From Polytrichum commune (taxonomy: Eukaryota; Streptophyta; Polytrichopsida; Polytrichales; Polytrichaceae): a DNA stretch of 64,000 bases. The stretch's first letter is position 1, and every line of letters starts with the position of its first letter. This document shows, piece after piece, positions 34,841-45,685 of the stretch. The notes under the pieces were generated by a model. The model saw nothing but the letters and a program-made list of their open reading frames with translations. It had not been told where the DNA came from and searched no databases. The DNA is taken from assembly GCA_950295325.1 (NCBI GenBank), contig OX485804.1, forward strand, positions 30,814,001 through 30,878,000, in the 5' to 3' direction. Made by a program: the position numbers and the translations under genes.

Positions 34841-36713
34841 CTTGAAAAACCATCACAAGTGTGGAACACAACTATTAGCTACTTCACTGGCTCAATTGCA
34901 ATTTGAAACGAAGAAACGTTTTAAATCATTTTCGCTCAGGTGTATATAATAGGACTGCACCTGCTTATGAACCCAACTTCCAAGAAATCTCATAACTCGC
35001 ACATTTAGAAGGGAATGTGTGCTGGAAATGTGCTACATTGCTTATTAGGGGATCTCACGTCATTGGAGCACTCTGTTTACACAATAAAAAAATTCCTCCA
35101 CACAAACATTGCTAAGAATTACCAAAGAGCTGCAGATCTACATTTTCCATCCCATTGCTTGATCATCAACATTAATTAACTCCGTGAAGCATGAAAAGAT
35201 GACGACGAAGATGACCACAAAACCTTCCACAAACAGATCTACAGCAGAAAGCGGTCCACTCCGGTCTCCCTTCCCGTTCGTGAGAGTTGAAGCTGAATCC
35301 CCTCGGACTCGAAAACACTCAGAGGAGCTGTTTCCTTATTGTGCTTCCCGAATTGAAGAGTGGAAGCCGAATCTTTTCATTTCAAAGTGGATCGATTTCG
35401 CTCATTCTTGGCAACCAAATCTACAAAAACAACAACTCGCAGCCTTCGGCAGAAGCACCGGGGAAGCAACAAGAAAGGCTACCAAGGATGAAAGAGCGAT
35501 GAATATCTGTGCTTGAATGGTGTCGTGGCAGTAGATGGGTGGCTTGAACACTGATGAATGTTTGGTGGGATGGATGAATACTTGTAGATGTGGTGAATGA
35601 TCGTAGGGTTGGGAGGAAGCAGTAGCGAAGCAGCCCCTGCCCCAATGAGCAATTGCTGCGCAACATAAGGGCAGCATGAACTTTGCTGCGCAATATTAGG
35701 ACATGTTACCAAATATGATGTATGGTTGAGAAGAAAAAAAATTGCAAAAAACATTCGAGGAAGAAAAAACTAGTTTGTAAAAATTGATACTTGTTCCAAC
35801 AATCAAATCAACTATCCTACTATCCGGAGCAGAACATGCTTCAATAAGCATTTGCATAAATATGAAGGTTTTCTCCTGAGCAGCTTGTTATGGAGTAACA
35901 CCATCAGAATGCATAGTTAGATAATTTTTGTCAATGAAATTTGGAATGGATAGACCGGAAATAAGATCAAAATCGGTGTTAACCATGTCTTTGTCAGAAT
36001 GAAGATGAAAATATGGCTTTCATTTCATCATTTTAGAGGTGGCACGGACGAGTAAAACAACAACAAAATATGAAGTATGCCAAAAAAAAACATTGAATTA
36101 TTCATGTATGATATGAAATGGAATTAATGAAGGAAAAATACGATTGAAGATATGAAAGTGAATATATTACCTTTTGATTGGGAAGAATTGGATGAGTCAG
36201 CATCATTATATTGTAGCATGTCCATAACAAAGAAATTTCGAGACAAACCAATTTGAGATTTGGCATCAAAAACTTATTAGATTCAAGGGGTTTAAAAACC
36301 AAAAGGGCTCCATCATCATGCAAATATTTCTTGCAAAACCACAAAAATGGATTGAATGGAATTAACATTTTTAGCATTGCAAGGAGGAATTACATGATCA
36401 GGATCACACAGTCCATAATTTGGCAGACCCTAGGGTATGTCCGCAATAACAATATCTATCGAAGGTTGAATCACGTGATTTCCATGAAAATATACCTTAC
36501 GGCCACGGCTAATTTACACAAGGACAAATCATTGAGCAAAAGATAGTTATAAAAATGAATACAAAAAAAACTTCAAATGACGAATATAGTATTCATAAAA
36601 ATATAAAAATTACCGTATAAAAAAATGAAGACATTTTATGATACTAACTAAGGCCATTGTTTGGTGGCTTTGAAAGTCTTCTGCATATTGGCCATTGTAT
36701 TATGTAAGACAAG

Positions 36714-36802
36714 CTGTGGTGATAATTGCTACTCCAAGCGGAGTAACAACCCACAAGATTGGCCGGATGGGTAGAATACTCTAGTGCCTTCAAGTAATGA
36801 CC
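36714..36802. repeat. Dispersed repeat, copy B
   Basis: Matches 28217-28305 in the same orientation. It directly precedes the 13-bp satellite. Confidence 0.55.
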
Positions 36803-36829
36803 TTCTAATTCATGTAATGCAGAGTACTA

Positions 36830-37430
36830 GTATAGAACACTAATTCTAACACTTATTCAAAACACTAATACAAAATATTAATGCAAAATATTAATGCAAA
36901 ATATTAATGCGAAATACTAATTTAGAACATTAATGCAGAGCCTAATGAAGTGGATTAATGTTGAATATAATGCTAAAAACTAATGCGATGCCTAATATAA
37001 AAGACTAATGTAGAACACTAGCACAGAACCTCACGCAGAATGTAATGTAGAACACTAATGTAGAGCCTCACGTAGAACCTAATGTAGAAGATTACTGTAG
37101 AGGACTCATATAGAAGATTAATGCAGAGGACTAATGTAGAACACCAACGTAGAGCCTCATGTATAATCTAATGAAGAATATTAATGTAGACGATTCATAT
37201 AGTAGCTAATGCAGAGGACTAATACAAAACACCAATGCAGAACCTCACACAGATTCTAATGTAGAAGAACAATGTAAAAGATTGTAGAATACTAATGCAG
37301 ACGACTAATGTAAGAGACTAATGCAAGGGACTAATATAAATTATAGTGCAGAGGATTAATGTAGAACATAATGCTAAAGACTAATACAAAATACTAACAC
37401 AAAAACTAATGCAAGACTGATGTAGAAATT
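36830..37430. repeat. Degenerate 13-bp satellite, about 45 units
   Basis: Units of the form CTAATGYAGAACA, with variants ending in GGA or CCT, follow each other for about 600 bp. The first units are nearly exact (TTAATGCAAAATA three times) and later ones diverge. It is non-coding. Confidence 0.75.
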
Positions 37431-39724
37431 AATGAAGTAAAAGGCGAAATAACTATTCGTAAGATTATAAACTTAGGATATGAAGAGTTTATGCAACTAG
37501 GCAATAACAAAACTCCTCAATAGGGTTCAAAAACCCTATAATTCGATATTCATAAGATTCATAAGGTTCATAAATTATTTTGTCCAACATTCATATTCTT
37601 ATTCTTCTAAGAACCTTGTGCCTGTACCTACATAGTGAGGGAGGAGAAAATAATTGTCCTAACCGTGAGAGTAAAAAACGAAGTGAGCCCTTGCGTTCTC
37701 CTTCAAGGGACAATTCTTTCCAACCACAAAACCATATCGGTTGTATATCTAGCCATACTTATATCTAACGGTTGGCATTTATGGCCGCCACCATCCTAGC
37801 CGCCATACTCTAAACCCCTAAATCCAACGATCTTCGTTCGCCTATCGTTTGATCCAATGGCCTTCATCCGTTTGATGCTATCCTCCGTTCGTCTCCGTCT
37901 TATGTTTACGTTTTCATCCACTCAACATTTTTTTATTGAGCTTGACAATATCAATGGACAGTTTGGAGAAAGAGATTAAATTTTTTTACTAACACACTTC
38001 CAATTATCACTTAAAATTTAAAAAACCTCGGAAATAACAAATGCAAAATTTTCAGCTTTATCAGTAATCAATGTACCACAAATTTTCTTCAATCATGATA
38101 GCCGTGAACAAAATCTACCTCAAGTGCATTCACATATGTTTGTAGGATAGGATGTATGATAGGCCTAAAAGTCATATAGCAAAGAAGGATGTCGAGCCAA
38201 ACTTTTCTTTCGGTAGGATCTTCAAATATTCTAAAATATTTACAGTGTTAAGTTTTTCAATTATTTAAACATCTCTAAAAGGAAAATTGCTGAAGATTAT
38301 AGCGAATTGATGTTAGAAACTACTATCTAGAGAAAAAAAAACACACATATAACGATAGAGCAAAGAAGAATAATGAAAAGTAGACATATACTTCATAAGT
38401 CAAAAAAAAAAAAACACCTCATATGTGTATATTAAAAAATTCTAAATAAAATTTAAAACCGAGATAATTGAAAACTAATTATTCAAATCAATGCAAGAAA
38501 CTACAGTTTACAATGCTACTGCCTAGATACTACAACCTAGAACTATGTAAAATGAAGATTTTTGGCAAAACATTTCTACGCTTAATTCTGCAATATTATA
38601 GGCTTGTCGAAAAAACACATGGAGGTTTTGAATCCACAAAAAAAAATCCAAGATAAAAAGATGAAATAACAAGGTATTATAGCCTTCTGTTATTTAGTTA
38701 AATTTATGATTTTTTTTAAATAATTTATTTTTTAACTCCTCTCTTCAGAAAACATTCTTAACAACTTTTTTGACATATTATCTTCGGGACCACATTCCTC
38801 TCATAGTTTTCTTTACATACACTTCCAATCCTTCATGTGTACTACCGCAAATGAGCTTCCGAAAACTTGTGTGGCACCACATGGGTTTTCGGAGGATCCT
38901 TTGCGACTCAATGGAATTTTAAAAGTTTTTTCCAGACATTGGAAAAGATCCTCTAAAAACTTATGCGTTACTCCATATATTTTCGGAGGTTTATTTCCAG
39001 TATTTCAAATTGCCTCAAAGATGGGAGTAATTATATATGTGGTGCCAAAGATTAATCGTAATTTAATCTCTCGATCGATGTATTGGAATTTTTGAAAGGC
39101 CAACCTTTATGTACCCTGGTATTTCGTATTTAGTTCAATAATTGCTAGATAATCCTCATGCTATAATATTTGGTATCATAACTAAATGCATTTGAACCAA
39201 CATAAAAAAAATCTCCTTGTTAGATTTAAAAAAAATTCATTTATATAAATAACGTTTTGATACCCACATCATACGATATCAAGCAAAATAAAATATAGAA
39301 GTTTTTATCACCAAGTTCGAAATGTATTGTGACATCTCGAGCTACAATGATGATGAAATGAAAATAAAATGTTTTAGCTTATTCCTTAAGAAGCAACATT
39401 TTTGATGCTTCTGAAATGTAAGATTGACTATCCCGAAAGTAAGTTGACAAAATCCAAAGAGAGAGTGGTAAATTATAAAAATATGCCACATTGTCACATA
39501 TTAGATATAACGTTGCTAATCGTAATAAAATGAAAACTGGATCAAAACTTACAAAGGTATGCTTAAGAGCTTACTATCGTGTACTTTGAATGAAATTATT
39601 AGAAGAAAGCACGATTGGATAAATTAGAGTTTTCTACGCTAATTTAGAGATGGCAATTTGGCGTAGGGTGTGGTAGAGAGATAATCACCTTATAATGATA
39701 AAATCAATAATTCGCCGAATCGTA
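37431..39724. other. AT-rich intergenic DNA
   Basis: No gene is supported. Around 38865-39000 two copies of a block ending in TTTTCGGAGG, each after a similar AAACTT.TG sequence, are about 100 bp apart. The rest shows only short frames without known domains. Confidence 0.4.
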
Positions 39725-40680
39725 TGAAGAGTTGTCGCACACCTCTCTATGAAGAGTGCCTAAAACACCATGGGCACAAGGGAAACCCCGGAGTAACACC
39801 TGGGACTTGTGGCGCCATTGGTGAGAGGACCCAAGTGATCATAGCGTGGGCGAGGGCCTTGGGCGTTGAGAACGCCTCCCACTCATGGAGATTAGGAGGC
39901 ACGACGGTAAGGCCATGAGCTATGCGTAGCGTATGGCATGTAGATTCTAGAATGTTCAAGAACACCTTAATCGGAGGTGTAAGCTAGGAGATATGGCAAT
40001 TTGAGTGGGACGATGTCGCAGGACAACGCCTTGGTACAGTAGTGGCCTGGGAGTGGCTCCGGGGACTGCCAAGGTTTGAACAGGCATAACTTCCTCAATA
40101 CTTGCGTGAATGGTGCAATTGAGGAGTCCATCGGCATTTGAGTGAAGCATAGATGAAGATAAAGTGGTCGCTGGTTAGAATCAGATATCAAACAAGGAAG
40201 TTATGATGCTCTGAAGCTATTGGGGGCTTCCAGGCCCAACAGCTAAAGGAAAATGCCTACTTGGCCCCAATTCTTGGTAGAGAGACAAAAGGTTTCTTGA
40301 CGGTGGGGTAGGGGCCCCGCGTAGAGTTCTAGAGGCTTATATGGGTGAGGTGGTGTGCCCTCACCCACCCGAGGCCGAATGTGAGGGCATAGTTGCCTAA
40401 TATTCTTCAAGTTGTTATAGTGTTGCTCTGGCAACGCGATGATCAACATACTATTGGACTACCATGAATGGAAGTCCACATCTAAAAATTGGTTACCGAT
40501 TAAGAGGTGAGTCCCGAAAGAGCAAAGTAGGAGGGTTGGTTCTTGTCATGTGAACTATAAGGTCTGGGGTAGGAGAAGCTAACCATTAGTATGGCCGAAT
40601 GTGAAGGGTTAGCGTTCGTCACCCTTGCTAAAAATGAAATAAGTTAAGATGGTTAAGGGGAGCTATCAAGGGTTGGGATA
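39725..40680 (+). repeat. LTR of a retrotransposon
   Basis: Homologous to 28780-29806 and directly followed by a primer-binding-site-like sequence, which makes it a 5' LTR in plus orientation. The matching 3' LTR was not found in the window. Confidence 0.65.
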
Positions 40681-40682
40681 CG

Positions 40683-40702
40683 TGGAATCAGAGCACGGTC
40701 CC
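40683..40702 (+). promoter_or_regulatory. Primer-binding site, tRNA-Met type
   Basis: TGGAATCAGAGC at the LTR border is one base from TGGTATCAGAGC, the site complementary to the 3' end of initiator tRNA-Met used by most plant LTR retrotransposons. Confidence 0.65.
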
Positions 40703-41039
40703 AATTTTTGAGCTAGCATTTTGAAGGAAACATGGCTAGCAAAAGTGCGGGTTATGATTGTGAGCCCGGGGTTTCCAAAAGGTTGTGAGGTCCAAATTGG
40801 AACAAGGATCATGTGCAAGTGGAGTTTGACCACAACATTGTTCTAATGACATTGGTGGGAATAATAGTAAATTCGGTAAGGAAATGAGGGGAGTCCTTTG
40901 AAAGGGCTCCAGCAAACCTCAAAAATTATTCGAGGGCTAGAATATTGAATGCACCTAAAGGCTCGGACAATCGTAATGTTGGATTGAAATTCCAATTCAT
41001 AATACTTAGAATGTGGTGGTGTTAAAATGAACTTGGTGC

Positions 41040-41290
41040 AAATGAGGCACCCGAGTCTCTTAAGGTCTATGTGCGCGAATTTAACACCAAAATGAATGGC
41101 ACAACCGAGATAGATGAGTTCGGTAAAAAACACGTCGTTTTAGATGGGTTATAAAAATGGTTATTGGATGCCTTTTCAAATTTCCAAAGTTTATCGTGGT
41201 CGGGATCATCAAAATTGATGAGAGCATTGAAGCCGATGATCCCGAAAAGAAGTTAGGCGGTGCCTCACAACAAAAGGCTTAAGAGGAAAT
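41040..41290 (+). pseudogene. Gag relic of a gypsy-type retrotransposon
   Basis: Downstream of the primer site one frame reads LKVYVREFNTKMNGTTEI and DEFGKKHVVLDGL, followed by a stop. It resembles the retrotransposon gag domain (YVREF....M, then FxxGLxxW). The frame is broken by stops on both sides. Confidence 0.5.
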
Positions 41291-41298
41291 AGGTCCCA

Positions 41299-41790
41299 AG
41301 GCAATTCATGCTTGTACCGCGAACGAAATGTTGAAAGGTGGTTTTGTACTACCAAAGCAAATCATGCTTGTGCCGTGGATAGAATGTTGAAATGTGTCTT
41401 TGTGCAAACAAGGCAAATCATGTTTGTTTCATCAATGGAATGTTAGAAATTGGCTTTGTAGTATCAAACTAAATCATATTTGTGCCGCACACAGAATGTT
41501 AAAAGTTATCTTTGCGGATGAAGCCAAATCTTGTTTGTCTCGTTGACAAAATGTTGGAAGTTCACTTTATAGTACCAAGCAAATTCATGTTTATACCACG
41601 GACGGAATGTTAGAAGTTTGCTTGGTAGTAACAAACCTAATTATATTTGTGTCGTGGATGAAATGTTAAGAATGTGGCATTGTGGTACCAAGACAATACA
41701 TATTTGTGCCGCGGACAAAATATTAAACATTGGCTTTATGGTACCTAGACAAATGATGTTCATGCCGCGAGCTGAATGTGAATAGTGGAC
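41299..41790. repeat. Minisatellite, about 57-bp unit, 9 copies
   Basis: Each unit contains CAAATCATGTTTGTGCCG followed by GGA.GGAATGTTAGAAG and TTTGTAGTACCAA. Units differ by about a quarter of their bases but keep their order. The array follows the gag relic inside the same retroelement remnant. Confidence 0.8.
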
Positions 41791-42125
41791 TTACAAAATA
41801 AATGTCATGATTAATAAACAAAATCTAGCCATAAATATGCATAAGATTAAAAAAATTGTTATAAAAAGCCGTTGGGCTTGCTTTGGAGGCAATAAACTTC
41901 AATGCTTTCTGTTATCTTACTGAATCCAGCCACATTTTAGGAAAACTTTGTAAACTTGAATTAGACAACCATTGATCACTTTTATAAGCTGCCTAAAAAA
42001 ATTACATCTATAGTCTCGCTAGCCTAGTAAATGGTGACGGCTTCGGTTTTCTAGCCTAACTTCAACCTTGTAATAATGTAGGAATATATTTCCTATCACT
42101 ATATCTACTCCACATAGTTCACTAA

Positions 42126-42330
42126 TCATGAAGTCCTCTTTAAAGTTCGTCGTTTCCGTCTTGGACCGCACGCTCCTAGCAACCTGGCCACTTGAGAAGA
42201 TCTTTGCGAGAAATTAATCTTCACCAGCAAGGCCGTGTCATTCGCCTCCACCTTCAATCTCTTTACGTACGTTGGCGTCATGAAGGAATTCATGGCTCCA
42301 ATGTCAATCAAGATGGATATGTTAGTACTG
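42126..42330 (-). pseudogene. Gypsy-type aspartic protease fragment
   Basis: The reverse-strand frame reads ISILIDIGAMNSFMTPTYVK, which matches retropepsin of Ty3/gypsy elements (LVDSGATHNFIS...). The catalytic D-S/T-G is D-I-G here, so the active site is altered. No other domain of the element is joined to it. Confidence 0.6.
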
Positions 42331-42708
42331 TTAGTAAACCTTTCAAATAAATTAACCCTTTACATGTTGAATTAAATAAAGAGAGTTTAGCATCTAAGCC
42401 TCCCTTGGCAACTAACATCTTGAAATTCAAAATTTTAAACACTCATGGCGCTTGCTTAAAAGTTGATGCATTCTCTTTGACTGAGGTCACGTGTGACTTT
42501 TCAACTTGCCTATTGGGTGATAATATCGTGTTAGAGTGCAACTCTATATTTCCGCCCCCTCTTGGCACCTTTGCGATATTCTTTTGTCCTATAGCATAAA
42601 GAGAGTATATTGCTCTTTCTCAAACGAGGGCGAATCCTATAGGTAGGACAGCGTGACCTCTCAGAATTCTCTAGGTAGGACTGCCTGGTCCTCCCAGAAT
42701 CTAAGGTT

Positions 42709-42921
42709 CTAGCTTTTAGCTATTGTAGTTATGTTATAATGCTGCCAAGTTGACTGTCTAGCTGGGAAATCAATGAACCTAAGGTTTGTAAGGACGGCAT
42801 GTGTAGACTCGCTATCTAAAATGACTATACTTGAATTAGATAAATGTTGCTCACTGAATATCATATAATTCTCGACGTTCAGGTTATGTTTGGGGTGGAT
42901 ATCAAAATTATAATTCTCCAT
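42709..42921 (-). pseudogene. Copia-type protease fragment
   Basis: The frame contains IVILDSESTHAVLTN and STWQHYNITTIA, resembling the protease/pre-integrase region of Ty1/copia (ILDSGATHTIL...). The catalytic glycine is replaced by Glu. It lies downstream of the reverse transcriptase relic on the same strand, the wrong order for one intact element. Confidence 0.55.
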
Positions 42922-43339
42922 CGACTGATTCTAAAGTCTTTGTAATACCTTGTACAAGTCTACTACATACATTGAGACTCGGCATAATGACCTTTTCGGC
43001 ACTGGATGGAGGACTGATAGGACCACGTACAACATCATGAATTCGATACAATGGTGGGGCAAGTTAGTAGGAAGTTTTCATTTGATGGTTTTTTATTGAA
43101 TTTTCCTTGAATGTCTACTATACATTCATTCGTTTTGTGGGCATCAGATGACTTCAGATTATGACCCACGGTCAAGAGTAACATACGGTGTAACACCGCG
43201 TGCTCGGATGCTCTAAGCGCTTATGCCACTGATCATATTTGGCATAATGACCTTTTCGATTCGCTTTAATGAATCCTGCTTACATCTGTAAAACAAATGA
43301 TGCAATATCTTCGTAAATCACAGTTGGCATGTCTTTCAT

Positions 43340-44560
43340 TGGAATTCTGCATTGTTTGATGATGATCTCTTCCATTTTCCGGAGCCAGACCGCTTCACGA
43401 GCCGCTTCATGGAACGCCATGATTTCTGCATTATTAGTAGATCTAGCCGTTACTGTTTGTTTGACTCACTTCCATGGGATGAAAATATATCCTGTTTGAG
43501 ATTTTCCTACCACTTCATCAGTTTTGAATCCCGAGTTCGCAAAGCCTGTTGTTTCTTGATTTTCAATCCACATGTAATGCAAGCCTAAGTTTCGGTTACC
43601 CGTAGGTATCGCATGAAATGTTTCACACCGTTCTATGCCTAGCAGTCGGATTTTGACTGTGCCTAGGTAAGATACTAGTTGCAAACGCTATGTCAAGTCT
43701 AAAGTGAGTGGTTAGATACATAAATGCACCAACTGCACTGAGGTATCGTTGTTTGTATACAACCTCCTCCTCCTCCTCCTCACGAGGATGGTATGGGTCA
43801 TCTTTAGACTTGCTACGGCCTATCATTGGAGTGGCTAGGGGTAGGATTGATCCATGTTTAAATTCTTTAACAATTTTTGCTGCCATCTGCAAATTGGTCA
43901 ATCTGAAGTCCTAAGCAAAATTGTCTTTTACCTAATACCTTTATATCGAACTGTGGGTGAGTAGTTCTTCGTATATTGGCATAACTATGATATATCAATA
44001 ATATTGAAATCATCTACATATGTTCCCAGAATTACAAATCCAATTTCATTAAATAATGTGAAAATACATGGTAGTGTAGGGTTGTGCGTAAAACCTTTAT
44101 ATATGAGGTAGTTACACAAGTGGTAGTACCATGTACATCCAGCTTGTTTTAGTCTGTACAATGCCTTCAGTATTCGTAAGCATGCATGCTTATCTGGTTG
44201 GACTTTTGGTATGTAGTTTAAGAATAAGGGAGGGGGTGAAATAACCAACGGAGTATCTAATATACCATAAAAATAAATTATAATTACATCAAACAAATAT
44301 ATGTATAATAACAGGTGAATTATAAGAGCCAGCAGAAAACGAAATGACATGGTATCCATAACAAGTGAGTATGTTTGATCAAAATCAATTTAGACCTCAA
44401 AAAAAATCTTTGTGCCACAAGGCGTAACTTATATCTACTGACATTTCCACTTGCATCTTGCATCTCTGTGAAGATGAGCTTGTGGCCAATGGTATATCTT
44501 TTGGATTGTGTGACCGGGACCCAGAATTGACATCTGAAAACTCTAATATGAAATATATTA
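43340..44560 (-). pseudogene. Copia retrotransposon reverse transcriptase/RNase H relic
   Basis: Reading right to left, consecutive frames show DASGNVSRYKLRLVAQRFF, DTMSFRFLLALI, DVIIIYFYG, ILKALYRLKQAG, YVDDFNIID (the YVDD catalytic box), ATPM..., YLSAVGAFMYL, RLDIAFATS, RHSQNPTARH, then KSQTGYIF and EAAREAVWLRKM of RNase H. The order is that of a Ty1/copia pol C-terminal half. Several frameshifts and stops separate the pieces, so it is dead. LTRs were not recognised. Confidence 0.85.
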
Positions 44561-44704
44561 AGGATTCAATCAAATTGTAGTTTTTTGGGTATCGGTACAT
44601 TCTGTACATTCTGTAAGGTAGACGTAAGCTTAAATAAAGCTATAGCGTGTAATACGGGATGTCCCTACATAAAGGAAGGTAGGTTGGCTTGGGGGAAAGT
44701 TAGT

Positions 44705-44762
44705 ATGCGAGCGGAGAGCGGAGAGCAGAGAGCGGAAAGCGAAGAGCGGAGAGCGGAAAACA
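44705..44762. repeat. Short tandem repeat GAGAGCG
   Basis: About eight 7-bp units of the type GCGGAGA, with small changes, in otherwise AT-rich DNA. Confidence 0.7.
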
Positions 44763-45685
44763 CAATTTGAGACATGAATTGAGAGGAAAAATGCACCTAT
44801 ATCCGCGGGATTTAGGGAATATATTTGAACTATTTTTAGAAAAATTTAGGATTAAGGTACTCTATTACCGTGGAGATAGGCCAACATTTTCCCATTCATA
44901 ACGTTTATAGGTTTTTGAAACATAGAAATATTTTAATGAAATACAAAATTAGGGCTTACATCAGCATGACATCATCAATACAATATCCAATCACGTGTAC
45001 TAACATTCAGAAAACATAGTAACTTCAGAAAACATAGTGACTTCAGAATACATTAAAAAACTATATAGAGGGTAGGGCACCTCAATAAACACAATGCCTA
45101 TGGTCATAATCAGAAAGTAAAGAGAATAACCTTGAATAGGGGCCTCTTGAGGTGGCCACTTAACTGGTGAATAACCCTAAAAAGTTGTTGATTTAGTTAA
45201 AATATTAATATTGTGGCATGTACTCTAGCTCGCATGATGAAATACGTAATGAAACTAATCAAAATCCACACTTAATTGATATATGGAAAGAATTTAATTC
45301 TAGAGATCACAATGCTATTGCATTATATCTGCAATTCTATCAATGAAGTAATTAGGTTAAATTCTGAATTATGATAACGTTGCAATTACTTTAACTATCC
45401 GATTAGATTAATCCCTTCGTTTACATTAACACTGTAATATGTTTAACTATGAATGTGGTGTCACTCTCTAAGTGGATTACTTGAACTTTGTATTTAGTTG
45501 GATCGTGCATTTAAATTCGTTTAAATGGACGACATCAGATTATACAATGATTATCTTCAATTTGGGTGTTTTAATAAAAACGGTGCCTCGTATTTAATAA
45601 TTATGTGCCATCATCTTAAATAAACTAGATTCAAATGCAAAGGAGTACATATCATAGAATAATAAAATCCAATACAAAATGGAGG
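44763..45685. other. Non-coding, 3' side of the methyltransferase gene
   Basis: AT-rich DNA without a supported gene. The part nearest 45685 should hold the 3' UTR and polyadenylation region of the reverse-strand gene. Confidence 0.4.

Larger units (their letters stand above)
32447..35702. mobile_element. TIR transposon carrying captured gene fragments (Pack-type), 3.26 kb
   Basis: The ends are 17-bp inverted repeats GTCCTAATATTGCGCAG. Removing the element leaves an intron of about 150 bp in the methyltransferase relic, which is strong evidence of insertion. No transposase is present. Inside are two ankyrin exons on the reverse strand, a tandem repeat at 34030-34455 and a 54-bp palindrome at 32646-32699 made of the same terminal motif. 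I could not define a target-site duplication, so the superfamily stays open. Confidence 0.68.
31859..36507 (-). pseudogene. Decayed ParB-family-associated DNA methyltransferase gene
   Basis: Four exon remnants on the reverse strand align with the C-terminal half of the intact gene at 45686-52837. The exon at about 36507-36171 carries the motif IV region (IDIVIADIP, stop, GLPNYG) and, in another frame, YLHDDGALLVF. The exon at about 36070-35791 carries EKTFIFMQML and VDLIVGTS, matching motifs X and I. The exon 32387-32192 has AALHAC, stop, ALGRHFLGFEEDIILF, the post-motif-I strand, then an Asp run. The exon 32094-31859 holds the tail (YDVRVKQYLDLSADE). Splice positions correspond to those of the intact gene. 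At least four in-frame stops and frameshifts make it non-functional. The intron between the second and third exons is split by a 3.26-kb element. No ParB-like part was found upstream. Confidence 0.82.

Noticed and set aside
38835-39095. 86-codon plus-strand frame
   Set aside because: It contains an internal direct repeat and no domain; it lies in AT-rich repeat DNA.
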